Source: DATFDN01 sp963756545
GTDB lineage: Bacteria > Pseudomonadota > Alphaproteobacteria > Acetobacterales > Acetobacteraceae
Length of the DNA stretch: 64,000 nucleotides
Direction: 5' to 3'
Assembly: GCA_963756545.1 (NCBI GenBank)
Contig: CAVWNY010000002.1
Coordinates: 661,526 to 725,525, forward strand
Shown here piece after piece: positions 9,327 through 17,306 of the stretch. Position 1 is the first letter of the stretch, and the number at the start of each line of letters is the position of its first letter. Both the position numbers and the translations under genes were made by a program. The notes beneath the pieces are model-generated. The model was not told the origin of the DNA. It saw nothing but the letters and a program-made list of their open reading frames with translations, and did not search any database.

Positions 9327-10415
9327 ATGAAGGCGGCCGTTTTGCAGGAAACGCACAACCCGCTCACGATCGAGGATGTCGAGATCGAGACGCCGAAGCG
9401 ACGCGAGGTTCTACTGCGGACCGCCTTCGCCGGCCTTTGCCACAGTGATCTGCACTTCATCGAAGGACTGTACCCCTTCCCGCTTCCCGTCGTGCTCGGC
9501 CACGAGGCGGCCGCATTGGTCGAGGCGGTCGGCGAGGACGTGACCTACGTGAAACCGGGCGATCACGTCATCACCTGCCTCTCGGTGTTCTGCGGCGAGT
9601 GTCCGCAATGCATGACCGGGCACCCCAACCTTTGTGAGAACACCGAGGTGAAGCTGCTGCCGGGCGCGGCGCGACGGTTGCGCTGGCGCGGGCAGGTGCT
9701 GAACCAGGCATTCAACCTCTCGGCGTTCGCTGAGACCATGCTGGTCCACGAACATGCCGTGGTGAAGATCAAACCCGAGATCCCGCTCGACATCGCGGCC
9801 CTGGTGGGCTGCGGCGTGATGACCGGCGTGGGCGCGGTATTCCACGCGGCGAAGGTGGAGCCGGGCAGCACGGTCGCGGTGATCGGCTGTGGGGGCATCG
9901 GGCTGTCGGCGGTGAACGGTTCGGCGATCGCCGGGGCGGAGCGGATCATCGCCATCGACACCATCGCATCGAAGCTCGAAATCGCGCGCGAGATGGGCGC
10001 GACCGACACCATCAACGCATCGAACGTCGATCCGGTCGAGGCGGTGCGCGAGATGACGGGCGGCGGTGTGCCGTACTCCTTCGAGGCGATCGGGCTGAAG
10101 AAGACCGCCGAGCAGTCTTTCGCCATGTTGCGTCCGGGCGGGACCGCGACGATCATCGGGATGATCCCGTTCGGCACGAAGATCGAGTTGCACGGCGCGG
10201 ACTTCCTGCGCGACCGCAAGATCCAGGGCACCTCGATGGGCGGCAACCGCTTCCGCGTCGATATGCCTCGGCTGCTGGAACTGTGGCGGCAGGGGCGGCT
10301 GCGGCTCGATCACCTGCTGTCCGGCAGGATCAAGCTGGAGTCGATCAACGAAGGCTTCGCCAACCTGAAATCGGGAGCCCCGGTTCGGCAGTTGATCGAC
10401 TTCGGCGTCGTGTAG
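9327..10415 (+). CDS. Zinc-dependent alcohol dehydrogenase
   Basis: This 362-residue medium-chain dehydrogenase of the class III-like alcohol dehydrogenase group oxidises an alcohol with NAD. Catalytic zinc ligands are in GLCHSDLHF (Cys) and LGHEAAALVE (His). The structural zinc lobe has four Cys in CGECPQCMTGHPNLC. The Rossmann dinucleotide site is VIGCGGIGLSA near residue 190, followed by AIDTIASKLEIA. GGAGG stands 9 nt before the ATG at 9327. As the last gene of the Lin0512 operon it probably oxidises an alcohol or hemithioacetal intermediate released by the upstream hydrolytic steps (inference). It ends 12 bp from the convergent GNAT gene, and no hairpin terminator is evident between them. 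Confidence 0.9.
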   Translation: MKAAVLQETHNPLTIEDVEIETPKRREVLLRTAFAGLCHSDLHFIEGLYPFPLPVVLGHEAAALVEAVGEDVTYVKPGDHVITCLSVFCGECPQCMTGHPNLCENTEVKLLPGAARRLRWRGQVLNQAFNLSAFAETMLVHEHAVVKIKPEIPLDIAALVGCGVMTGVGAVFHAAKVEPGSTVAVIGCGGIGLSAVNGSAIAGAERIIAIDTIASKLEIAREMGATDTINASNVDPVEAVREMTGGGVPYSFEAIGLKKTAEQSFAMLRPGGTATIIGMIPFGTKIELHGADFLRDRKIQGTSMGGNRFRVDMPRLLELWRQGRLRLDHLLSGRIKLESINEGFANLKSGAPVRQLIDFGVV

Positions 10416-10426
10416 GACCCGCGCCG

Positions 10427-10984
10427 CTACGCAAGCAGGTGCTCGGGAATGGACAGCCCGAGGCGCAGCGGGACATGCCACACTTCGCGCACCTGGCGCA
10501 CGGGGCGGAAGCCGGCGCGGATGTAACTCGGCAATGCCCGCGCGTGGTCGGCGGTGCAGGTGTTGACGGTCATGCCCCGCGCTCCCTGCAGCCACACTTT
10601 GTCCACCGCGTGCCGCAGAAAGGCGTGACCAAGGCCGGTCCCGACGGCGTGCGGCAGCAAGCCGAAGTAGCTCAGGTTCACCTCCGGCCAGGCGCGCCCG
10701 TCGAGTTCGAAGAAGCCGGCGGGTTCGCCGGCCGCATAGAGCACATGGATCGACACCAGCGGGTCGCGCAGCAGCGCCGCGAGATCGGCGTCGGGCATGG
10801 TCCGCCGGAGCCACCAAACGTAGGCGGCGCCGACGGTGTCATAGAGATACCGGTAGAAACCGACGGTGCAGGCCGTGGCGCGGACGACTTGGCAGGTGGT
10901 GGGCAGTGTGGGCGCCGGATCGGGCGGCGGCCCGTTCATCCGCAGAAACGTGACCGTGACCGCAACGCGCGCCACCGGCTCCAT
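10427..10984 (-). CDS. GNAT family N-acetyltransferase
   Basis: This 185-residue acetyltransferase uses acetyl-CoA. The core has the beta-4 strand VNLSYFGLLPHAVGTGLG, where the V-x-P-x-x-x-x-x-G-x-A-type acetyl-CoA loop should lie, then FLRHAVDKVW, NTCTADHARALPSYIRAGF and a final VWHVPL. The start at 10984 (ATG, MEPVARVAV) was chosen because GGGAGGGAG precedes it at a suitable distance; a longer open frame upstream runs into the rpoD 3' end and is spurious. It lies 41 bp downstream of rpoD on the same strand and may be read through from it, while converging with the alcohol dehydrogenase gene. The acceptor substrate cannot be predicted. Confidence 0.85.
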   Translation of the reverse strand: MEPVARVAVTVTFLRMNGPPPDPAPTLPTTCQVVRATACTVGFYRYLYDTVGAAYVWWLRRTMPDADLAALLRDPLVSIHVLYAAGEPAGFFELDGRAWPEVNLSYFGLLPHAVGTGLGHAFLRHAVDKVWLQGARGMTVNTCTADHARALPSYIRAGFRPVRQVREVWHVPLRLGLSIPEHLLA

Positions 10985-11025
10985 GCCGCAATCTCCCTCC
11001 CGCCCCCTTTTGGTCGTCGCCCTTT

Positions 11026-12966
11026 CTAGTCGTCGAGGAAGCTGCGCAGCTTGCGGCTGCGGCTGGGGTGCTTCAGCTTCCGCAGCGCCTTCGCCTCGAT
11101 CTGGCGAATGCGCTCCCGGGTGACGTTGAACTGCTGGCCGACCTCTTCCAGAGTGTGATCGGTGTTCATGCCGATCCCGAAGCGCATCCGCAGCACCCGC
11201 TCCTCGCGCGGAGTCAGGCTGGACAGGATCCGCGTGGTCGCCTCGCGCAGATTGGCCTGGATCGCGGCGTCGAGCGGGATCACCGCCGCCTTGTCTTCGA
11301 TGAAGTCGCCGAGATGGCTGTCCTCCTCGTCGCCGATCGGCGTCTCCAGGCTGATCGGCTCCTTCGCGATCTTGAGGACCTTGCGGACCTTCTCCAGCGG
11401 CATCCCCAGCTTCTCGGCCAGTTCCTCGGGGGCCGGCTCGCGGCCGATCTCGTGCAGCATCTGGCGCGACGTGCGGACCAGCTTGTTGATCGTCTCGATC
11501 ATGTGGACGGGAATACGGATGGTCCGCGCCTGGTCGGCGATCGAGCGCGTGATGGCCTGGCGGATCCACCACGTCGCGTAGGTGCTGAACTTGTAGCCCC
11601 GACGGTATTCGAACTTGTCCACCGCCTTCATGAGGCCGATGTTGCCCTCCTGGATCAAGTCCAGGAACTGCAAGCCGCGATTGGTGTATTTCTTGGCGAT
11701 CGAGATCACCAGGCGCAGATTGGCCTCGATCATCTCCTTCTTCGCCCGCGCCGAATCCCGCTCGCCGCGGCTGACCGTCATGAAAACGCGCCGGAACTCG
11801 CCGATCGGCAGGCCGGCGTCGTTCGCCACGGCGGCAATTTGCGCGCGCACGTCGCCCACTTGCCGCGCATCCTTGGCGGCGAACATCTTCCAGCCCTTCG
11901 CCGCCAGCTTGCCGACGCGCTCGAACCAGTTCGGGTCGAGCTCGCTGCCGCGATACTGCTTCAGGAACTCCTCGCGCGGCACCTTGCAGGATTCCGCGAG
12001 GCGCAGCAGCGAGCCCTCCAGCCCCGTCAGGCGCTGGTTCAGCTGCTTGAGCTGCATGACCAGCTCCTCGATGCGATTGTTGTGCAGTCGCACCTGCGAG
12101 ACTTTCTCGACAAGCTCCTCACGCGCCTTCTCGTAGGTCTTTTCCAACCGGAGATTGACCTCCTCGCCGCTGGACATGGTCTCCAGACGGCGCGACTGCA
12201 TCTTTTGCAACTTCTTGTAGAGGCCCTCGATCTCCTCGAAGGTGTCCAGCACCTCTGGTTTCAGCTTCTCCTCCAGCGCGGACAGCGACAGGCCGGGGCC
12301 CTCGCCTTCCTCGTCCGGCTCCTCCTCTGAAGCGGGCGGGGTGATTTCAAGCGCCTCACGCGTGGCGGCCGTGTCGGCCTCGCCCGCGCCGCCGCCCTGC
12401 GTCGCCTCCAGGTCGATGATGTCGCGCAGCAGCATCCGGCCGGCCTTGAGCTGGTCGTGCCAGGTGATGATGGCGCGGAACGTCAGCGGGCTCTCGCACA
12501 GGCCGCCGATCATCATGTCGCGGCCGGCCTCGATGCGCTTGGCGATGGCGATCTCGCCCTCGCGCGACAGCAGCTCGACCGTGCCCATCTCGCGCAGGTA
12601 CATCCGCACCGGGTCGTCGGTGCGGCCGAGGCTTTCGGCATCGACGTTGCCGGCCGGCTCTTCGCTCTCGCCTTCGGCCTCGGTCTTCTCCGGCGCCGGC
12701 GCCGGCGCCTCGCCGTCCTCGTTCTCCTCGCTTTCGACGACCTGGATGCCCATCTCGTTCAGATTGGACATCACGTCCTCGATCTGCTCGGAGCTATTCT
12801 GGTCCGGCGGGATGATCGTGTTCAGCTCATCGAAGGTAATATAGCCCCGCTCCTTGCTCTTTGCGATCAGCCGCTTCACGGCGGCGGTCTGCACATCGAG
12901 CAAGGTCGTATCCACGTCCGGCTCGACGGTCGCGGTATCGGCGGTTCCATTCGGCTTCGTCGCCAT
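11026..12966 (-). CDS. rpoD: RNA polymerase primary sigma factor (sigma-70)
   Basis: This 646-residue housekeeping sigma factor directs RNA polymerase to the standard promoters. Region 1.1 is present at the N-terminus. An acidic linker rich in Glu, Ala and Pro lies at about residues 85-115. Region 1.2 has DDPVRMYLREMGTVELLSRE, a long non-conserved region follows, and region 2 has NLRLVISIAKKYTNRGL with YATWWIRQAI for -10 recognition. Region 3 follows, and region 4 has TLEEVGQQFNVTRERIRQIE for -35 binding. The start at 12966 (MATKPNG) is preferred over a 21-codon extension that would run back to the dnaG stop. It lies 46 bp downstream of dnaG in the classic yqeY-dnaG-rpoD macromolecular synthesis arrangement. 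The region is intact. Confidence 0.97.
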   Translation of the reverse strand: MATKPNGTADTATVEPDVDTTLLDVQTAAVKRLIAKSKERGYITFDELNTIIPPDQNSSEQIEDVMSNLNEMGIQVVESEENEDGEAPAPAPEKTEAEGESEEPAGNVDAESLGRTDDPVRMYLREMGTVELLSREGEIAIAKRIEAGRDMMIGGLCESPLTFRAIITWHDQLKAGRMLLRDIIDLEATQGGGAGEADTAATREALEITPPASEEEPDEEGEGPGLSLSALEEKLKPEVLDTFEEIEGLYKKLQKMQSRRLETMSSGEEVNLRLEKTYEKAREELVEKVSQVRLHNNRIEELVMQLKQLNQRLTGLEGSLLRLAESCKVPREEFLKQYRGSELDPNWFERVGKLAAKGWKMFAAKDARQVGDVRAQIAAVANDAGLPIGEFRRVFMTVSRGERDSARAKKEMIEANLRLVISIAKKYTNRGLQFLDLIQEGNIGLMKAVDKFEYRRGYKFSTYATWWIRQAITRSIADQARTIRIPVHMIETINKLVRTSRQMLHEIGREPAPEELAEKLGMPLEKVRKVLKIAKEPISLETPIGDEEDSHLGDFIEDKAAVIPLDAAIQANLREATTRILSSLTPREERVLRMRFGIGMNTDHTLEEVGQQFNVTRERIRQIEAKALRKLKHPSRSRKLRSFLDD

Positions 12967-13012
12967 TCTCAACGCACTCCGGAAATCCAATTCGATTCGA
13001 TCAGCGCCGGCG

Positions 13013-14827
13013 TCAGGCCGCCGGCTCATCGGGTTCCGTCGCCACCATCCTCTCCAATGCGATGCGCAGCGCGATCACCCGGCGCTGCGTGCCGCCGTCG
13101 AGGTTGACTTCCGCGGCGCGCTCCGCCGCGACCAGCTCCTCCCGGAGCTGGCCGGCATGCATCAGCCCGAAAAAGTGCCACCATCCTGCCTCGGCGTCCC
13201 CCGGCATCGCGTCGGCATGGGCGAAATCCGGCAACGTAGCCAGGGCTTGCTCAGCCTCGGCCTCTAATCCAGAGATCGTGAGGTGGGCAACCAGCGCCCC
13301 CGAGTCAAGCGTACCGGCATCCTCGGCCCATGCCAGCAACGCCTTTCGGAGGCGATCGCAGGGGGCAGGCAGATCGACCTCGGCGAAGGCGTGCTCCACG
13401 TCCCGGAGGATGGCGGGATGGGCCAGCAACACGGCGGTGAGAATTCGGCCCCGCTCCGCCCTCGTCTGGGCATCGGAGATCGGGGGCCGGGCGGCGAGGG
13501 CCACCGGGCGTCGCGTCCCGCCCCGCGCGTCCTTGCGCCCGGCGCCGAAGCGGAGGGCATCAAGGCGTCGTGGGTCGGGGCGTTCGGGAAAGAACCGCTT
13601 GCGCAGCGCGCTTCGGAACTCCGACGAAAGCGCGCGATCGGGGATCAGCCGCGTGGTCTCGTCGATCCGCCCGAGCAGGGCGGCCCGTTGCTCGGGCGTG
13701 GAATCGCCGGTGGAGTCGCGAAGGTGGTCGAACAGCGTGTCGGCCAGCGAACGCGCGCCGTCGAGCACCGTCCGGACCCGCGCCGGTCCGTGCCGACGCA
13801 CCAACGTATCGGGGTCTTCGCCCTCGGGCATGATCGCGAAGCGGAAGCTGCGGTCGTGCGCGAGGCGGGGCAGAGCCAGCTCGATGGCCCGCATCGCCGC
13901 GCGCCGCCCGGCGGCATCTCCGTCGAAACAGAGAATCGGCGCCGGCGACAGTCGCCACAGCTCGGCCATCTGCTCCTCCGTCAGCGCCGTGCCGAGCGGG
14001 GCGACGGCACCGGCGAACCCGGCCTGGTGAAGCGCGATCACGTCCATATAGCCTTCCACCACGACGATCCCGCCCTCCCGCGCCGCGCGCGCGAGATCGA
14101 GCGCGTAGAGACTGCGACGCTTGGAAAACAGCGGGGTTTCCGGCCCATTCACATATTTCGGCTGACCGTCGCCCAAGGTTCGCCCGCCGAAGCTGATGAT
14201 CCTTCCGGCGCGATCGCGGATGGGGAACATGACGCGGTCGAAGAACAGCTCGCGCCCGCGCCCCGTCTCCGAATCGACGCGCACCAGCCCCGCCTCCGCC
14301 AGCAAGCGGGTCTCGACGCATTCGCGCGCGAGGTCGGCGGCAAGCGCCCCCCGACCAGGGCCGGACCAGCCCAGGCCGAAGCGGCGGATCGTCGCCTCGC
14401 TCAGCCCGCGCCCGAGCAGGTAATCGAGAGCGCGCCGGCCCTCCGGCAGGAACAGCCGGCGCTGGAAGCTCTCCGAAGCGAGGTCCAGCACGCTGGTCAG
14501 GTCGTGGCGCCGGCGCTCGGCCTCGGTCGCGTCGGACGTTGGCTTCGGCACCGCCAGCCCGGCCTCGCCGGCCAGACGCTCGACCGCCTCGGTGAAGCTC
14601 GCCCCCTCGGCCTGCATGACGAAGGTAATGGCATCGCCATGCGCGCCGCAGCCAAAGCAGTGGTAGTGGTCGTCCCAGATATGCAGGCTCGGCGTCTTCT
14701 CGCCATGAAACGGGCAGCAGGCCTTCCACTGCCGGCCGGCGCGCTCGATCCGCGTCCGCCGGCCGATCAGCGGCGCAAGCGGCGTGCGGGCGCGCAGTTC
14801 ATCGAGGAAGGCGGGCGGGAGCGCCAT
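13013..14827 (-). CDS. dnaG: DNA primase
   Basis: This 604-residue primase makes RNA primers at the replication fork. The N-terminal zinc-binding domain has ACCPFHGEKTPSLHIW followed by YHCFGCGAHGD (near residues 37-63). The catalytic core carries the RNA-polymerase and TOPRIM motifs, including VVEGYMDVIALHQAGF (Glu for metal) and ILCFDGDAAGRRAA (Asp-x-Asp). The C-terminal third, which would contact DnaB helicase, is low in recognisable motifs, as is normal. The length matches the family (about 600). The gene follows yqeY by 10 bp and precedes rpoD by 46 bp, so the three genes are likely one operon. The GC-rich antisense strand contains long spurious open frames, which are ignored. Confidence 0.96.
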   Translation of the reverse strand: MALPPAFLDELRARTPLAPLIGRRTRIERAGRQWKACCPFHGEKTPSLHIWDDHYHCFGCGAHGDAITFVMQAEGASFTEAVERLAGEAGLAVPKPTSDATEAERRRHDLTSVLDLASESFQRRLFLPEGRRALDYLLGRGLSEATIRRFGLGWSGPGRGALAADLARECVETRLLAEAGLVRVDSETGRGRELFFDRVMFPIRDRAGRIISFGGRTLGDGQPKYVNGPETPLFSKRRSLYALDLARAAREGGIVVVEGYMDVIALHQAGFAGAVAPLGTALTEEQMAELWRLSPAPILCFDGDAAGRRAAMRAIELALPRLAHDRSFRFAIMPEGEDPDTLVRRHGPARVRTVLDGARSLADTLFDHLRDSTGDSTPEQRAALLGRIDETTRLIPDRALSSEFRSALRKRFFPERPDPRRLDALRFGAGRKDARGGTRRPVALAARPPISDAQTRAERGRILTAVLLAHPAILRDVEHAFAEVDLPAPCDRLRKALLAWAEDAGTLDSGALVAHLTISGLEAEAEQALATLPDFAHADAMPGDAEAGWWHFFGLMHAGQLREELVAAERAAEVNLDGGTQRRVIALRIALERMVATEPDEPAA

Positions 14828-14837
14828 CCGGTGCGCC

Positions 14838-15299
14838 TTAACCTCCGGCCAGTCGTGCCTTGACCAGCGAGCCGGCCCTGGAGAGATCGAGCGTCGCCGC
14901 GTGCCGCGCCTTGAGCGCCGCCATGACCTTTCCCATGTCCCTGGGGCTGCTCGCGCCGGTTTCAGCGACCGCCTCGGCGACCGCGCGGGCCATCGCCGCC
15001 TCGTCCATCTGGCGCGGCAGGAAGCCCTCGATCACCGCGATCTCGGCCTCCTCCTTGGCGACGAGGTCGGGGCGGTTGCCCTGGCGGTAGAGATCGACCG
15101 ATTCGCGGCGCGATTTCACCATGCCGCGCAGCAGGGCAAGCACCTCGTCATCCGGCACCGCATCGACGCCCTTGGGCCGAGCGGCGATGTCCGCCTCCTT
15201 CAGTCTGGCCAGGATCATCCGCAAGGTCGAGGTGCGGGGCGCCTCGCGCGCCTTCATCGCCGTCTTCAGTTCGTCCGTGAACCGCTCCCGCAGCGCCAT
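14838..15299 (-). CDS. GatB/YqeY domain-containing protein
   Basis: This 153-residue YqeY-like protein is related to the tail domain of the GatB subunit of the tRNA-dependent amidotransferase. Its cellular role is not firmly established, although a link to tRNA or translation is usually assumed. Diagnostic blocks are TSTLRMILARLKEADIA, MVKSRRESVDLYRQGNR, EIAVIEGFLPRQM and the C-terminal RDMGKVMAALKARH. The ATG at 15299 gives the expected full length. It is the first gene of the minus-strand yqeY-dnaG-rpoD group, and divergent mscL begins about 130 bp away, so promoters for both directions should lie in 15300-15429. I did not find a convincing -35/-10 pair there. Confidence 0.92.
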   Translation of the reverse strand: MALRERFTDELKTAMKAREAPRTSTLRMILARLKEADIAARPKGVDAVPDDEVLALLRGMVKSRRESVDLYRQGNRPDLVAKEEAEIAVIEGFLPRQMDEAAMARAVAEAVAETGASSPRDMGKVMAALKARHAATLDLSRAGSLVKARLAGG

Positions 15300-15429
15300 G
15301 CCATCTCCTTCAATCGTGACCGCTACGCTCGATATGGAATAACCGGGCGGCTCTTGCGCCTGCCGGGCCTAAAAGTAACGCTGCGCGACGTGCCGCTCGC
15401 ATCCGCTCCCCTTGATAGGAGAAAGGGAA

Positions 15430-15870
15430 ATGCTGAAGGGCTTCAAGAACTTCCTGATGCGGGGTGACGTCGTCGTCGTCGCTGTCGGGCTGGTGGTGGC
15501 TCTGGCGTTCAGCAATCTTGTCAAGGCGTTCACAGACAGCATCATCAACCCGCTGATCGCCTCGGCGCAGGGCGGGGTGAAGGGTCCCGGGCTTGGCTGG
15601 CAGCTGGTCAGCGGCGGCGGCGACGGCACCTACCTCAACCTCGGCGCGTTCATCTCCGCGATTATCTACTTCATCATCTTCATGGCGGTCGTATATTTCG
15701 CGATTGTCGCGCCCTACAAGTTTGTCATGGCTCGACGGGGCAAGGCGGTGTTCGGCGAACCGCCCCCGACCAAGAACTGCCCGTTGTGCCTGTCCGACGA
15801 CCTGAACCCCGCAGCAATCAGGTGCAAGCACTGCGGCGCGGACATCGGGAAGGTCATCGGGCCCATCTGA
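15430..15870 (+). CDS. mscL: MscL-family mechanosensitive channel with C-terminal zinc ribbon
   Basis: This 146-residue inner-membrane channel relates to the large-conductance mechanosensitive channel that releases solutes on hypo-osmotic shock. The N-terminal LKGFKNFLMRGDVVVVAVGL is the MscL signature and leads into TM1 (to about residue 35). TM2 is AFISAIIYFIIFMAVVYFAIV (about residues 78-98). The cytoplasmic tail differs from classic MscL: it carries two CxxC knuckles, CPLC and CKHC, separated by 15 residues, forming a zinc-ribbon-like end. The start ATG at 15430 was chosen because AGGAGAAAGGG lies just upstream. It is divergent from yqeY and followed by carA. Gating properties of this form cannot be inferred from sequence. 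Confidence 0.85.
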   Translation: MLKGFKNFLMRGDVVVVAVGLVVALAFSNLVKAFTDSIINPLIASAQGGVKGPGLGWQLVSGGGDGTYLNLGAFISAIIYFIIFMAVVYFAIVAPYKFVMARRGKAVFGEPPPTKNCPLCLSDDLNPAAIRCKHCGADIGKVIGPI

Positions 15871-15901
15871 GAGATCTTTTCCGGGTCATTACCAGGGATC
15901 C

Positions 15902-15930
15902 TTGTGTCCGGAAAAAATTTCCCATACACA
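15902..15930 (+). promoter_or_regulatory. Candidate promoter of the carA transcription unit
   Basis: TTGTGT (15902-15907) and TACACA (15925-15930) are separated by 17 bp, an acceptable sigma-70 layout. The spacer contains GGAAAAAATTTCC, a near-palindrome that might be an operator. The predicted transcription start would fall at or within a base or two of the ATG at 15937, so the mRNA would be leaderless. The match is imperfect and was judged only by eye. Confidence 0.3.
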
Positions 15931-15936
15931 TAGTCC

Positions 15937-16181
15937 ATGCCGATAAGCGTGGATTCAATCATTGAACGACTCGGTGGCGCGGAGCCCGCGTCCCGGCTGA
16001 CCGGCGTGAGTACCCGAGGCGGTTCGCAAATGGCGTCAGGCGCGAGCCATCCCCTCCCGCCATTGGCCTGCGGTGATCGCAGCCACGGGCTTCGGCCTTG
16101 CCGATCTTTCCGGCATTTCTCCCGCCGAGACGGACCTGGTTCGGCCGGCGACCATCCCTTCTGGCGCCACCGCCGCTCTCG
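15937..16181 (+). CDS. Small helix-turn-helix domain, N-terminal extension of CarA (frameshifted)
   Basis: A short DNA-binding-like domain begins MPISVDSIIERLGGAEPASR at the ATG 15937 and, after one base is dropped from the CCC at 16013-16015, continues LTGVSTEAVRKWRQARA, IPSRHWPAVIAATGFGLAD and LSGISPAETD. That is a compact helix-turn-helix with the recognition-helix pattern AVRKWRQARAIP. From memory, the domain called carph-isopro in alphaproteobacteria is fused to carbamoyl-phosphate synthase small subunits and to isoprenyl transferases. A second inserted base (one G of 16181-16182) joins GATAAL directly to VLADGAVFWGRG of CarA. With both corrections the span 15937-17306 is 1368 bp, exactly 456 codons and free of stops. 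I therefore read it as the front of carA and not as an independent gene. Confidence 0.6.
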
Positions 16182-17306
16182 GTACTGGCCGACGGTGCCG
16201 TGTTCTGGGGCCGGGGCTTCGGCGCTCACAGCTTCGACCTCCCTGCCGTGGGCGAGGTCTGCTTCAACACCGGCATGACCGGCTACCAGGAGACGCTCAC
16301 CGATCCGTCCTATGCCGGGCAGATCATCACCTTCACCTTTCCCCACATCGGCAATGTCGGCGCCAACACCGAGGACATCGAGGCCGGCACGATCGCGGCG
16401 CGCGGCATGGTGGTGAAGCAGGACATCACCGGGCCGTCGAACTGGCGCGCGACCCAGCCCCTGGATGCCTGGCTCCGCGCGCAGGGCGTGGCGGGGATCG
16501 CCGGGGTCGATACAAGGGCGCTCACGATCCGCATCCGCGACGGCGGCCCACCGAGCGGGGTGCTCGCGTTTCCGGCCGACGGCCGTTTCGACCTCGACGC
16601 GCTCCGCGCGCACGCGGCCGCCTGGCCGGGGCTGGTGGGCATGGATCTCGCGGCCGAGGTGTCCTGCCGGCAGACCTACACGTGGGACGAGACGCGATGG
16701 GCCTGGCCCGCCGGCGCCGGTCGGCAGACGGCGCCGCGTCATCACGTCGTCGCCGTGGACTACGGGGCAAAGCGCAATATCCTGCGCTGCCTGGCCTCCG
16801 CAGGCTGCCGCGTAACCGTGGTGCCGGCGAGCGCGACGGCCGAGGACATCCTGCTCCATCGGCCCGACGGCGTGTTCCTCTCCAACGGCCCCGGCGACCC
16901 GGCCGCGACCGCGTCCTATGCCGTGCCGGCGATCCGAGGCGTGCTGGATGCCGGCCTGCCGCTGTTCGGCATCTGCCTCGGCCATCAATTGCTTGCCCTG
17001 ACGCTGGGGGCACGGACCTACAAGCTCGCGCGCGGCCACCGCGGGGCCAACCAGCCGGTGAAGGAGCTGGCCACCGGACGGGTGGAGATCACCAGCCAGA
17101 ACCACGGCTTCGCCGTCGATGCGGCGAGCCTGCCGGCCTCGGCGCGGGTCACGCATGTGAGCCTGTTCGACGGCTCGAATGAAGGCATCGCCTGCACTGA
17201 TCGGGCGGCATTCAGCGTGCAGTATCATCCCGAGGCGAGTCCGGGGCCGGGCGACAGCCAGCATCTGTTTCGGCGGTTCATGGGGATGATGGAGGCGCGG
17301 GGTTGA
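16098..17306 (+). CDS. carA: Carbamoyl-phosphate synthase small (glutamine amidotransferase) subunit
   Basis: CarA hydrolyses glutamine and passes ammonia to CarB for carbamoyl phosphate, the precursor of arginine and pyrimidines. The N-terminal CPSase_sm domain has VGEVCFNTGMTGYQETLTDP and PHIGNVGANTEDIE. The class I amidotransferase domain has LSNGPGDPAA, the nucleophile Cys in FGICLGHQLLAL, and the His/Glu pair in VQYHPEASPGP. The frame is open from a TTG at 16098, but its first ~27 residues are not CarA-like. The true N-terminus is probably the helix-turn-helix segment starting at 15937, connected through two single-base errors or mutations (see that entry). The catalytic part is intact. 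A small ORF overlaps its stop, and carB follows 312 bp later. Confidence 0.93.
   Translation: MPIFPAFLPPRRTWFGRRPSLLAPPPLSVLADGAVFWGRGFGAHSFDLPAVGEVCFNTGMTGYQETLTDPSYAGQIITFTFPHIGNVGANTEDIEAGTIAARGMVVKQDITGPSNWRATQPLDAWLRAQGVAGIAGVDTRALTIRIRDGGPPSGVLAFPADGRFDLDALRAHAAAWPGLVGMDLAAEVSCRQTYTWDETRWAWPAGAGRQTAPRHHVVAVDYGAKRNILRCLASAGCRVTVVPASATAEDILLHRPDGVFLSNGPGDPAATASYAVPAIRGVLDAGLPLFGICLGHQLLALTLGARTYKLARGHRGANQPVKELATGRVEITSQNHGFAVDAASLPASARVTHVSLFDGSNEGIACTDRAAFSVQYHPEASPGPGDSQHLFRRFMGMMEARG

Noticed and set aside
16073..17182. A 369-codon frame starting at GTG 16073
   Set aside because: Its first ~35 residues are the real helix-turn-helix segment, but the rest is an out-of-frame reading of carA.
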